Position numbers and translations under genes: made by a program. Shown here piece after piece: positions 25,561-37,400 of a DNA stretch of 64,000 nucleotides. Source of the DNA: Sarcocystis neurona (lineage: Eukaryota > Apicomplexa > Conoidasida > Eucoccidiorida > Sarcocystidae). Every line of letters begins with the position of its first letter. Position 1 is the first letter of the stretch. The notes beneath the pieces are model-generated. The model was not told where the DNA came from. It made no database searches and was given only the letters and a program-made list of their open reading frames with translations. The stretch lies in NCBI GenBank assembly GCA_000727475.1, contig KL647319.1:170902-234901 (forward strand). The letters are read 5' to 3'.

Positions 25561-25845
25561 GTCTAGAAGGTCGTGAAGAAGAAGAAGTAGAGCAGTAATA
25601 GCAGCTGCAAGAGAAGCACCATCAGCAGCAGGAGAGGAAGTCGCAAGGGCGCGAGCCGCAGCAAGAAATGCAGTAGCAGGAGTACGAGAGGGAGCACCAA
25701 CAGGAGCAGGAGACGCAGCGACAGGACGAGCAGACGCATCAGCAGCTGCAGCAGGAAGACCACCTTTCGGCAGAAAGGAGTGCAACACCCGCCACAGCAG
25801 CAACAGGCAGATCATGTGTGCCACAGTAGTTTCTACGCGTGGCAT
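25519..25845 (-). CDS. hypothetical 108-aa Ala-rich protein, possible signal peptide
   Basis: ATG at 25845-25843. The N-terminus MPRVETTVAHMICLLLLWRV resembles a signal peptide, then an Ala/Pro/Ser-rich region coded by triplet repeat, then a unique end DREKFATRAYFTYE and stop. Nothing identifies it. The unique ends argue slightly for a gene, the triplet core argues for repeat. Confidence 0.2.
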   Translation of the reverse strand: MPRVETTVAHMICLLLLWRVLHSFLPKGGLPAAAADASARPVAASPAPVGAPSRTPATAFLAAARALATSSPAADGASLAAAITALLLLLHDLLDREKFATRAYFTYE

Positions 25846-26900
25846 AAATGCTTTTCTTGCTTCTACTCCTCTAGCCTCTGCTGCTGCCGCCTCTTTCTGT
25901 GTTGCTTCTACTGCTGGCGTACCCTACAGATGTACTACTACTTGTGAAGATACTTCTTCTCTTCATGCTGCTCCTGCCGGCGCTGCTGCTTCTGCTGGTA
26001 CTGCTCCTGCGGCTGGTACTGCTGATGTGGCTACTTCTACTGAAGATACTTCTTCTTCTCCTGCTGGGTGAAGAAGATGAAGAAGAACAGGAAAAGTGTA
26101 CCACGGGAAGCAGATGGGTGCTGGCAGCAACGGAAGCAGCTGCACCGGCGGGCTCGCTGCAACGCCTGCAGCTACAACAGGCGGCAATGTGTGTGCGGCA
26201 GCAACAGGAGCAACTGAAGCAGGTGCAGCAGCAGTTGGGTGAACTGCAGTACTTCTCAGCAGGCACTTTAGCAGTAGGGCCCCAAGCGGCGGCAGAAGCG
26301 CGGTAGGCGACGTGGGGGTTACGGGCGAGGTGAAACTTGCGAAGCGAGAACCAGCAATTAAAATTGAAGCCGCAGCGGGAGCAGGAATAGGAGCAGCATG
26401 TCACACAGCAGCATATGTGAAGAAGCGGCAGCAACGGCAGCAGCGGATTGTGAACTAGCAGCAGGGCAAAAGGCGCAGCAGCACGAGCAGCAGCGCGTAT
26501 ATCACCAGGCGCATGAAGAACAGGAACTGGCGCATGAACAATAGCAGCAGGCGCATGAAGAGCAGCAGCACCCACGAGCAGAGGCACAGCTGCAAGTGTG
26601 GCAGCAACAGCAGCACGTGAAAAAGGGCAGCAGCAGTTGAAGAAGAGCAGCAGCACAGGCAGCGACATGCAAGACGCCAGGAGCAGCCACGCCTAAAGGA
26701 CAGCAGCAACACGTCTACTGGCACACGAGCATGAGAGTCCAGCGGCAGCAGAAAGTATCTGCTGGTGACAGCAAACGATAGTGTGGAAGCAACTGCCGGG
26801 TACGCTGCAGCCACAGCAGTGGTACCAGCATGTGTCAGCGAGCAGCAACAGGCACACAAGAGCAGCTGCTGCATGTAACTAACAGCAACAGTGTCATATC
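25570..26900. repeat. CAG triplet tract
   Basis: CAG/GCA triplets on the plus strand, interrupted by CTG-oriented patches near 25870-26060. Confidence 0.85.
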
Positions 26901-26969
26901 AGGCAACAGGAGGGGGAGGTTAAAAAGCAACTGCTGCAGTTGACCAAGTGGAACGTCAAAAAGCAACTG

Positions 26970-28450
26970 CTACAGTCGTTTCTTCTATGCGTCGCGCCTG
27001 TGCTTCTCTTGCTCCCTATTCCCCTGTTGTTGCCTCTGCTGCTGTTGCTGCTTCTTATCATGTTGCTTCTGCAGCAGGTTGTCTATCCTAAAGATGCTAC
27101 TTTTCCTGAAGGTACCGCTTCTCCTCGTGCTGCTCCCGCTGAACTGCTGCTGCGGTTGTTCCTGCTGTTGTCGCTGTTCCTGCTGCTGGGGGTGTAGCTG
27201 CTGCTGTGGCTGTTCCTGCTGCTTTGGCTGCTCCTGCTGCTGTGGCTGCTCCTCCGACTGCTTTTGATAACCTCCCTGCTTGTGCCGCTGCTGCGGCTGG
27301 TGTTTCTGCAGCAGGAGGTGCTGCTGATTACGCTTCGATGCTACTGCTACGGGTGGGTGCAGCTGCTTCTGTTGCTGCTTCTGTTGCTGCTTCTGTTGCT
27401 CCTTCTGCTGCTGCTTTTGCTGCTGCTTCTGGTGCTGCTTCCTGTGCTGCTTCCTGTGCTGCTTCCTGTGCTGCTTCTGCTGCTGGTGCTGCTGGTGCTT
27501 CTGCTGCTGCTGCTGCTTCTGCTGCTGCTGATTCTGCCGCTGTCGCTTCTGCTGCTGCTGCTTCTGCTGCTGCTGCTNNNNNNNNNNNNNNNNNNNNNNN
27601 NNNNNNNNNNNNNNNNNNNNNNNNNNNNNNNNNNNNNNNNNNNNNNNNNNNNNNNNNNNNNNNNNNNNNNNNNNNNNNNNNNNNNNNNNNNNNNNNNNNN
27701 NNNNNNNNNNNNNNNNNNNNNNNNNNNNNNNNNNNNNNNNNNNNNNNNNNNNNNNNNNNNNNNNNNNNNNNNNNNNNNNNNNNNNNNNNNNNNNNNNNNN
27801 NNNNNNNNNNNNNNNNNNNNNNNNNNNNNNNNNNNNNNNNNNNNNNNNNNNNNNNNNNNNNNNNNNNNNNNNNNNNNNNNNNNNNNNNNNNNNNNNNNNN
27901 NNNNNNNNNNNNNNNNNNNNNNNNNNNNNNNNNNNNNNNNNNNNNNNNNNNNNNNNNNNNNNNNNNNNNNNNNNNNNNNNNNNNNNNNNNNNNNNNNNNN
28001 NNNNNNNNNNNNNNNNNNNNNNNNNNNNNNNNNNNNNNNNNNNNNNNNNNNNNNNNNNNNNNNNNNNNNNNNNNNNNNNNNNNNNNNNGTCTGCTGCTTC
28101 TGCGTCTGCTGCTTCTGCGTCTGCTGCTTCTGCGTCTGCTGCTTCTGCTGCTGCTGTTGTTGGCATACACTGATGTTGCTGTGTGGTGCCTTTGCCGCTG
28201 GCGGTGCTGCAGCAGCTGCTGCTGGTCCTGCGGCCCCGATGCCACAACACTTCCACGCAGCAGCGGCACCTGCTGTCGCAGCCGTTGCTACTGCTGCTGC
28301 TGTTGCTGCCGGTGCTGCACCTGTTACCGCTGCTGTGCGTCTTTTCTAGTAAAACTTGCTCCTGCTTCTTCTTCCTCGTCTGTTGCGGATGAGATTCTTC
28401 TGCATGAGCGTTTTTTCATGCATCAACTGCTGCTGTGCGTTCTGTGCTGC
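26970..28450. repeat. CTG triplet tract containing the assembly gap
   Basis: GCTGCT/CTTCTGCTG units on the plus strand on both sides of the N run, opposite in polarity to the CAG tract just before it. Confidence 0.9.
27578..28088. other. assembly gap (Ns)
   Basis: Run of 511 Ns inside the CTG repeat. Frames shown as spanning it are meaningless. The real length may differ. Confidence 0.99.
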
Positions 28451-28499
28451 TGCATGTGCCGGTGTGTGTCTGTGTGTGCGCGCGAGAGAGTTCAACACC

Positions 28500-29790
28500 G
28501 TTCAGCTATTGTCACCCTCCTCCCCTTTTGTCATTGATTCCTAAGAAAAAACACAGTTATTCCCAATCCCGACTTCTTCTACTGCATGCGAGTGGTAAAG
28601 ATACTGTTTACTATCCTCTGGCCTTGCTTCTTGCGCCGTTGTCTTCCGCTCAGGACGCGCATTGTCGACGCCTTCTTCCCGTCTATTTCTCTCTCTCTCT
28701 CTTCTGTCCGTCTGTGTGTTTAAGTGTGTTCATTTCCTTTTGAAGCAGTCTCCATATTTTCTACGAAGTCGACTTATCTCTTTTCTTCGTTCCGCATGCT
28801 TCCGGCGGTACTCTTTGGCTTCCCGTCCGCGGCTCTCCCAGCTGTCAGTGGCTCCCGGTCTTCTTCGTTCCGGTCTTTTCTAAATTTTCTTTCCCTTTCT
28901 TTCCCTCTCGTCTTACATCTTCGTTGCTTTCTGCGCGCATTATTTTCTCCCTTCCTCGTCGTTCCCGTCTGTCGTCGCTTCTTCCCTCCTGCACACGCCT
29001 TCCCTTCCTTTCCTGCTCTCGACTTCTCAACGCCGCAGCGACCGGCGGTAAATTCTCCTCTCCCTCATACCGCCAGACAAACGCACGAAACAGAAAGCCC
29101 GCCCTGTTGTCGAATATTTGTCACTTCTTTAACGCTTCTATCGCTCGACCACTCGCTCTACACGTCACTTCTCGTTTCGTCTACCGGTTCTAAGCTTCCA
29201 CATGTCTACCTTCCGCCGCTGCTGGATCTCTCCCGCCGCTCCAAATCCGTTCTCTTCCCCCACGGTTTCTCTACCCGAGAAAAAAAAAGTTCTTCTTCTG
29301 TGTCCACCGTCTTCTTCTCTTCGTCTTCCTCTCCCCGTCCCATCTGTGGACAGTGTATTCTTCTTCCTTCGTTTGCTCTACTGGTCTACTACGCGAGCAA
29401 TAGCTGTCCGGTCGTCACTCGAACCTTTTTGCCCCGTTCTTGCGTTTTGTCTGCCCGTCGTCTTTCTTTAATTATTTCCCCCTTGCTGATTTTCTTAATT
29501 CTGGCTCTTGATCTCCCTCTCCCGTCATCTCTTCTTCCTTTTTTTCTGTTCCTTTTCGCCGCTCTCCTCCACACGTCGTCGTCTGCCGTCCGTTTCTTGT
29601 CCCCCCTCCTCTCCGGTGTATTCACCTTGCACAAAAAATCTCTCGCATTTCAAAAGACGCACTCACACACACAACATCGCGGTCTGTTTCCCCTTTCTCC
29701 GCCCGTTGGCAGCGGATTCCTGCATTTCGAGAACACTTCTATCAATCCCTCTCCTTCCGGCCGCACTTCGACGTGATGCGGTAGATATAC
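28500..29790. other. pyrimidine-rich stretch, no recognised gene
   Basis: The plus strand is C/T-rich (TTCTTC, CTCTCC) and leaves a 350-codon plus-strand frame (28724-29776) rich in Ser, Leu, Phe and Pro, without domain, repeat structure or splice context. I read this as composition, not coding. A (CA)n run follows at about 29793-29829. Confidence 0.5.
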
Positions 29791-29796
29791 ATACAC

Positions 29797-29828
<32 letters not shown>

Positions 29829-30369
29829 TCGTACTTCACGCTTGTTTCGTCTCTTGGTCTACATGTATACATATCTATGGGACGCATAGACAGATGTTAA
29901 AATATATATTTATATACTTGCATACAAATGTAAACCTGTGTTTTTTTCGAGGCGAACTTCCCCGCTCGGTCTCCCGTACATATACGTGCACCTACCGAGT
30001 GCCTACGAATCTCCATATCATATGCCTACGCCCCACAAGAGAATCTCTACATCTTTCACATGTATGGAAATGTGTAGATGTCTGTGTGTGTGTGTGTAAT
30101 TTGAGAAGACGTGGTGCTGGATATTTGCTTTGACGGCATCTGCTTTTGTTTATCTGTCTGTGTGGTGGCTGCAGACGTATCTCTGTGCGACCGATATGAC
30201 TTTTCAGTCGAAGAAGACGTCCGATTAATCAAAAATTAAGTGGAGGAGGCAGCGGTCTTACCCCCTTCTCTCTCCATAACTTTCCATCGCTGCGGACCAC
30301 CGTCTCTGTGTGTTTCTCTGCATATGTGTAATACAAACTTTTAGATGTCCCCGCGAGCAACGTGCATGT

Positions 30370-30615
30370 ACCACCCTACATACACACACCCTTACATATA
30401 TATATGTATACGTATATATATAGATATATAGTGTTGCAGTGCGGGATGAGGTACACGTGTTTGTGCGTGTCTCTCTCTTTGTATAGTATAAAATCCTATA
30501 TCTACTTATTTGCTGCGAGGAACATATATATATATGTGTCAGTGTCTACATACACACACCCCCACATATATATATATAAATGTATGTCCTTGCAGTACGG
30601 GATGAAATGTATGAG
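30370..30615. repeat. direct repeat, two diverged copies of about 70 bp
   Basis: The block ctacatacacacaccc, TATATA run, then gcagtgcgggatgagg at about 30377-30450 recurs at 30546-30606 (gcagtacgggatgaa). Spacing is about 165 bp. Confidence 0.75.
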
Positions 30616-31004
30616 GGAATTTGAATTCTATTTGTATCTACTCAATTACGTTCGCCCCGCCGAAATCTTGGCGGTGGTTTGACGAGGAAGTGCCGGTATG
30701 TTTCTTTTTGCTGCTTAGAGACTTCTTCGAAATGCTCCACTCCCGAAAGACGTCTACTTCTCTCTTCTGTCACACTTCCCTACCAGAAGGAGATATACCA
30801 CGCCCTACTTTTCATTTATGCCGTCTTCTTCTCTGCTTTTTCCTCTTGCCGTCCTTCCTATTCTTCGTCTGTGTGTGGAGACATCTACTCTTCTTTGTTT
30901 GGTCCTCCTATCTGTTGAGAAGAGTCCACGTCTCTCTCATTCCCAGTAGGCCGCTGCGGGAGATGCTACCCGAAGCGGTTCGCCGCTTCGTCCTTCTTGA
31001 CTTG

Positions 31005-31260
31005 CTGCAGCATTAGCAGCGGCAGCAACACCAGCAGCAGCAGCGGTACCAGCGGCAGCAACACCAGCAGCAGCAGCAGCAGTAGCAGCGGCAGCAACAC
31101 CAGCAGCAGCAGTGGCAGCGGCAGCAACACCAGCAGCAGCAGTAGCACGGGCAGCAACACCAGCAGCAGCAGCAGTAGCAGCGGCAGCAACACCGGCAAC
31201 AGCAGCAGCAGTAGCGACAGCAGCAAGACCCGCAGCAACAGCAGTAGCAGCGGCAGCAAC
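31005..31260. repeat. CAG triplet tract
   Basis: Nearly uninterrupted AGCAGCAGCGGCAGCAACACC units upstream of GAA1. It then flips to CTG at about 31535-31860 and back to CAG at 31915. Confidence 0.9.
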
Positions 31261-31998
31261 AGGAGGATCTGCGGGGTGACAGGTGTCCGACCAGCAGCAG
31301 CGGTAGCTCCTGCTTCAAACAGAGATGTGTTGTTGTGTATGTACACCCGAACGTGTAGGACACACCGGCTAGTACTTTTGTCTGCGTTCTACTGTTATCA
31401 TAGACGAAGCAAACGTTTTCGCTGTAGACGTGAAGGTTGTAGTGCAGCAGTTCCCTTGTCGAACAGGAGCTGCTACAGCTGCCTGTAACTGCCAACGGGG
31501 CTCTCCTGTAGACAGCAGCATAGCAGCACATGACCACTGCTGCTGCTGCAGTGGCGGATGCTTCTGCTGCGGTGCCTGCTGCGTCTGCTGTGGTGGCTGC
31601 TGCGTCTGCTGCTGTTGGAAGTGCTGTTCGTATCACTGCAGCACTGCCATTGCTCCTCTTCTTGCACAAGCGTTGCAGCTGCCTCTTTTACCGCCACCGC
31701 TGCTGCTGCTTAACTGCTTCTGCTGGGTCTGCTTTTGCTGATGCTGCTGTTCAGCCGGCCTGTTGCTGTTGTTGCCTCGGTGAAAACTGTCTACTGCCTC
31801 TGCACCTGTTGCTGCAGGACAAGCTGCTACTGCTGCTGGTATGGTGCTGCTGCTGCCCTCCCTGTAGTACTGCCATTGCTAGGCAGGGACGCTGCTCTAT
31901 GGAGACGTGTTGGGCGGCAGCAGTAGCGGCAGCGGAGCTTGGTGTATACCAGCAGCAGCAGCAGCGCAGCATCAGCTGTTGTCTCTTCCCTTTTTTTG

Positions 31999-34470
31999 AT
32001 GAAAAAGAAACACCCAAGCGACCAGCTGGCCTTGAGACAGTCCGCAGAAACATCAGCCGCAGCAGACGCAACAGCAGCAGCCGCAGCAGGCGCAACGGCA
32101 GTAGCAGCAGCTGAGCGCGAGCCGGAGGACGGCAGCAACTTCTTCTTTCTGCAACAGCTGCGGACAATGGAGGAGAGTTCTGCTACAACAACAGGAGCAA
32201 AAGAGACTGCCAGACGACGTGCCAGGGAAACGGGAAGCAGCTACTTCCCAAGTAAGAAAGATGTTCCACAGCAGCAGCACCAACAGCACCAGCAGCAGCA
32301 GAAACAGCAGCAGGAACACCGGCAGCAGAAACAGCAGCAGCAGCAGAAACAGGAGCAGCAGCAGGAACACCAGCAGCAAAAGGAACATCAGCAGAAACAG
32401 CAGGACCAGCAGTCGTCTTCTCGTTGTAGGAACGATGACGCACGCGCTACGGTCCGTGCTCCGGCGACTGAAGAGCGGCGCAGCAGGGGCAACCGGAGGA
32501 AACAGAGCAGCAGCAGAAGGACGGGGTGGGCACGGGCGGTGCTGCAGCAACTGCAGAAGGTAGGAGAACTGGTGAGAGAGCGGGTGAAGCAGGTGAAGCA
32601 GCGACGGCAGCAGGACATTCTTTTGGCAGCGGTCGCGAGGGGCAGAGCTTCGCATAGAGACCGCTGCCTTCAGAGCGGACTGCTGCTTCTTCGTAAATTT
32701 TCAGCTGCCTCGTTTTTTGTGGGGTTGCTGTTGCTCGTTTGTCTCGACTTCTTCAGCAGAGAACGCATCGTCGACGAGCACGGCTTCTCCCAGGGCGTCC
32801 ACGGCAATTTCCTCGACGCTGCCGGGCTGCTCGCCGACTTCCGCGCATCTCTTGCTGCTGCTGTCAAGAAAGAAGAGGAAGAGAGGCAGCTGTCCCAGGA
32901 GAGACAGACTGCAGCAACAGCAACAGCAACAGCAGAAGAACGAGAGGGTGGGGAAGACGTGGAGCGGGGGGTGGAGGGATATGCGGCTGCAACAGCAGCA
33001 GCAGCCGCAGCCGGGGAAGAAGTCTCAGCGGGAAGAAGAGGAAGCAGCAGACCGCCGACACTGCAAAAGAAACAGCAGAAGGACCGCTTCGCGCAGAAAG
33101 AAGGGGGAAGGGAATATGGCTATCCTGCTATTCCTTCTTCGTTGTTCCCGCAACTAAGGCAATCTGTCCTTTACCCGTTTATTTACTATCCGGCGCCGCT
33201 CCTTGCTGACCGTCCCTGTGAGACGCTTCCTGCAACAGCAGCAGAAGCGGCAGCAGCAATAGAAGCAGAGGAAGAAGACGCGGACGAAGAAGCGGCAGAA
33301 GAAGCAGCTGGTAGAGGAGAAGAAGAAAGGGGGGAAGAGAGAAGTGAAGAAGAAGAAGAAGTGCATGCGGCAGTGCCGTTGCTGCGGCCGCCGCCACTGC
33401 TCTGCGCGTTGCAGCAGCAACTCGAACAAACGGCTGCTGTTGACATTTTCTTTCAGCCGTTTTTCCTCTCCGAGCAGCAGCGCAGATACCCCACAGCACT
33501 GGCTGCTGCGGCCCCTGCTGCTGCTGTTATTTCTCGTCCTGCGGCGGCAGGCGACCTCCGCGGCGCTCAGACGGGAGCTGCACTCCCGCTGCAACAACAG
33601 CAGCAGCAGCAGGCCCAGCAACAGCAGCAGGAGAAGGAAAGCGTGGAAGAACTTCTGGGAAGGAAGTCAGGCGTGGTGCTGCAGGGTGTGTGGGCGTACA
33701 ACATGATTTTGGGTGTACGTACACGCCGAGGGGATAGTCGCGACGCGCTAGCTCTCTTTGTATCTGCTCCCTTCGCTCCCAGTTCCTTTTTCGGCTTCGA
33801 CAGCAGGAGCAGCAGAAGCAGGAAGAAGAAGAGCACCAGCAGCCATGAAGCGGTATCACTTGCTGCCCTTGCAGGGGTCGTGAGCGGGTATTTGAACAGC
33901 AGCGGGGCATGGCTGGGAAGGGACCTCTACTTCATTTTGATAGAGCAGCAGCTGCCGTATAGCGCCGGTGCTGCGGCGTGGGCTGAGGCGTATCTACGAG
34001 CGTCTTCCTATTTCCCTCGCAGTGGACTGCTACGCATGGCTGTTGTCCTCGAAGCGGAGCCGCGGTCTCTTCCTCCCGTCTCTTCTCCAGAGGAAGCAGC
34101 AGCAGGAAGAGGAGAAGATGGAGAGGCAGCGCCCGCAGCGATAGGAGCAGCGCAGGGGAGGGGGGGGATCCTGGTCAGGAAGCCAAGCAGCAGGAAAAGA
34201 AGCTGGCAGCTGCCAGGAGGATACGGAGCAGAAGATGGCGAAGAGGAAGAGGAAGGAAAGGAAGATGGAGAGGAAGACGAAGAGAAGATGGAGAGTCGCA
34301 CTGATTTGTTAGCGAAGTTTAGAAGGGAAGGAAAAGAAGAGAAGCTGGAAAGATACGCCGGACTGCTGGTCGATATCGAAGGTATTGACGGCAGACTACC
34401 CAACCAGGATTTAGTCAACGTCGGTATGGTGGAGGCTGCGCGGCTCGGCATTCCTATTCGCACGAGAAAG
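31999..34470 (+). CDS. GAA1: GAA1 exon 1
   Basis: 824 codons covering the first membrane helix and most of the luminal M28-like domain. CAG/GCA runs insert poly-Gln (about 32268-32410) and several Ala/Glu-rich loops. Ends GIPIRTRK before the donor gtatga. The frame is also open upstream of 31999 but without a further ATG. Residues before about 220 have no family counterpart. Confidence 0.85.
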
Positions 34471-37400
34471 GTATGAAGAAGAAGTGGGGGAAGGAAAAGA
34501 AGGAGGGAGAGGAAGAGAAAAAGTAGCAGCAGTTCAGCAGCAGCAGCAGCAAGAACAGCAAACGGTGCAGCAACACCCGACGGCAGCCAGAGACGCGGCA
34601 GCAGCAGCAGGTGATGGTGATGTGCGCCAGCAGCAGCAGCAGGAAGTGACGCAGCAGAGGACGGGGAGGGAGACTGCAGGTGGTGGTGAGGCAGCAGCAG
34701 CAGGAAGTGACGCAGCAGAGGACGGGAGGGAGACTGCAGGTGCTGAGAATGGCTCAGGAGCAGCCGGGCACGTGCGGCAGCAACAGGTCATTTGAGGCGA
34801 CAGTAGCGCTGGAGAGGTTGTAGCACTAGCAGGGAAAGAAGTAGCTGCAGCAGATGGTGACACAGCAGCAGCAGGGGAGAGCAAAGTCGTAGCAGCAGGG
34901 GAAAAAGAAGTCCCGAGAGATGATAACGCAGCAGCGGGAGATGCAAGACAGAAGAGGTAGCAGCAAGAGAAGGTGGGGTGGTGTAGCAACAGCTGCGGTA
35001 GCGCTAGGAAGAAGAAGGGGAGAAAATTTGTTTGCGGCAGGTTCTGCTGCATCTGTCGCTGCAGCAGGAGAAAAGAGGCAGCAACAGCAGCAACAGAGAC
35101 AGAGACGCAGTGACAGCAATAGCCGCCGCAGCAAGCGCGCAGACAGCAGCAGCAGGTAAAAAACAGCAGCAGCAGCGATGGGAGCTGCGTCCCAACAGCA
35201 GCAGATGCAGGAGCAGCAGCCAAAGAGAAAAGCAACTTCGTAGCAATCGCAACAGCTAAGACGCCGAAATGAACTGGTGGCTGCTGTGTATAGGCACGCA
35301 TACACAATTGCGTTGGATCCGCGGTTGCTCCTTGCTGCTGCTGTTTTTTGCTGCTGCTGCTGCGTTGTGCTGCTGCCCCTCCTCGGACGCCGTTTCCTCC
35401 TCCCATTCCTGACGCTGTGCTGCTGTTGCTGCTGCGCTTCTCTCTCTTCTTCTGCTGCCGATGGGAATCCCCGCGGCTCCTCTTGTACCTTACCTCTGCT
35501 GCTGCTGCTTCTTCGCTCTTGTGCTGCTGCTGCCACTGCCCGTCACGCTGCAAAGACGCACACGTCCCTTGCTTTCCGGTTCTTTGCTGCTGCTGCGTCT
35601 TCTCGACTGACCCTGCTGCTGCCGCGGCTTCTTCCTGTTTTGGCTGCCACTGCTGCTCGGTCTTCTCGGCTGCTGCTGCTGCGGCTCCTTCCTCTTCGCT
35701 AATGCTGTTTTCTTTTTCCTTCTTCCTCTCTGCTGCGACGGACCTGGCTTCGCTGATGGTGTCGCCTGCGGTGCGCCTTCGCCTGTGTGGCTGCTGCTGC
35801 AGCTGCTTCTCCAGTCATCTGCTACCTCTTCGGTATATGCTGCTGCTGCCGCTTTTTCTTCTCTTCCGCTCTTCTTCTTCTTCTTCTCCTCGGCCTCAAC
35901 AGCACGTTCACTTGCTGGTGCGACTCTGCCCACCGTTCCTTTTCCTCTTTTCGCTGTCTTGCTGCTGCTGTTGCTACCTCCGGCTGTTCTCTGCACTTTT
36001 GTTTGCTGCTGCTCGTGCGGCTGCAGCTCCTGCTGCTGTTGCTGCTGTGAAGCGTTTGCCACCGCGACGTGCTGACACGTCTGTTGCTGCTGTGCGTCTC
36101 GCCGCTGCTGCTGCTGCTGCGATCCGATCTTCTCCTGCGGAACTGCTTTGCCTGCTGCTGCTCCCGTACCGAGTGCTGCCGCTATACCGTCAACTACTTT
36201 CTTCCTCTGCTGCTGCAGCCTTCGCTGCTGTGTTCCGCTGCCTCCTGCGGCTGCTGTTGCTGTCCCTGCTGCAGTTGCTGTTTGGCCGTGTCTGTCCTGC
36301 TGCTTTCGTCGTGACGGATGCTGCTGCATCTCCTGTCAGTCCTGTGCTGTTGCTATTGCTGCTGCTACAGATGTGGGACTCGATTTATCGAGCAGCGTTG
36401 AATTTAGGGGGGCATCGGCCGCACGCGGCGCTGCTGCAGGAGGCGGTTCCCGCGACGACGTTTCTGCTGCAGCGGAACTCGTTCTTCGAAAAACCTGCTG
36501 CTTCTTTCAGATATGAGTTGCCTCGAAAGAACCTTTCGGACTTTGCCACGTACTTCCTTTTTCTCCTTGATACGCTCTTCCCTCTTTCGTTGCTATTTTC
36601 ATTCCTCTTCTTCTGCTGCTGGCTCTATACCAACTGCCCCGTTGCTACTTGCAGCTCCTCAAACTGCTGCTGCGGCGATGCCTGCTGCTCCTGCTGCGGT
36701 TTCCGAGCCTCCTGCTGCTGCTGCGGCGATGCCTTCTGCTGCTGCGGCGGTTGAGCGTTCTGCTGCTGCTGCGGCGGGCGAGCCTCCTGCTGCTGCTGCG
36801 GCGACGCCTGTTGCTGCTGCTGCGGCGGCAGTGCCTCCTGCCGTTGTTGCCGTGCCGCGCATCTAGTTGCAGCTGCTGCTGTTCCCTGCTGCTGCTGTTG
36901 TAGCAACACCGCTGCGTCTTCTCCTTCTGTGGGTGGTACTTAGCTTGTGCTGGCGCCGCTTCTTCTTCCCTGCTGCTGGGACTCTGGTGCTGCCGTGACT
37001 TCTGCTGCTGCTGCTGTGCTGCCTTCTGCTCTTCTGCGATGCCGACAGCGCCTGCTCCTTCGTTTTCTGCCGCTACCGATGCATGTCTTGCTACGGCTGC
37101 GACTGCTGCTGCCGCTGGTGCTGTGGGGTGCTGCTGCTGCGACTGCTGCTGCCGGCACTTACCCCCCACTCTGGGAGATGCAGCTGCTGCTGAAAGAGCT
37201 GCTGCTGCTTGCATTTGTTTCGCGCCACAAAGAACTTTGCCGGAATACTCGGTGGTCAGCAGAACTTGCTTCTCCTTTTGCTGCTGCTGCTCCTTCTCTC
37301 TTCGTACATGTCCTGCTGCTGCTGTTCGCTCCTGCTGTTGCTGCTGCTGCTGCTACGCACCGGAGGAAGAGGTGCTGCTGCTGCGCGGCTGAGTCTTTCA

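Noticed and set aside
27206..28537. Frames of 310-440 codons across the N run
   Set aside because: They consist of triplet repeat and unknown bases; nothing can be concluded.
28724..29776. 350-codon plus-strand frame
   Set aside because: Pyrimidine-rich composition explains the Ser/Leu/Phe/Pro bias and lack of stops. No family feature is seen.
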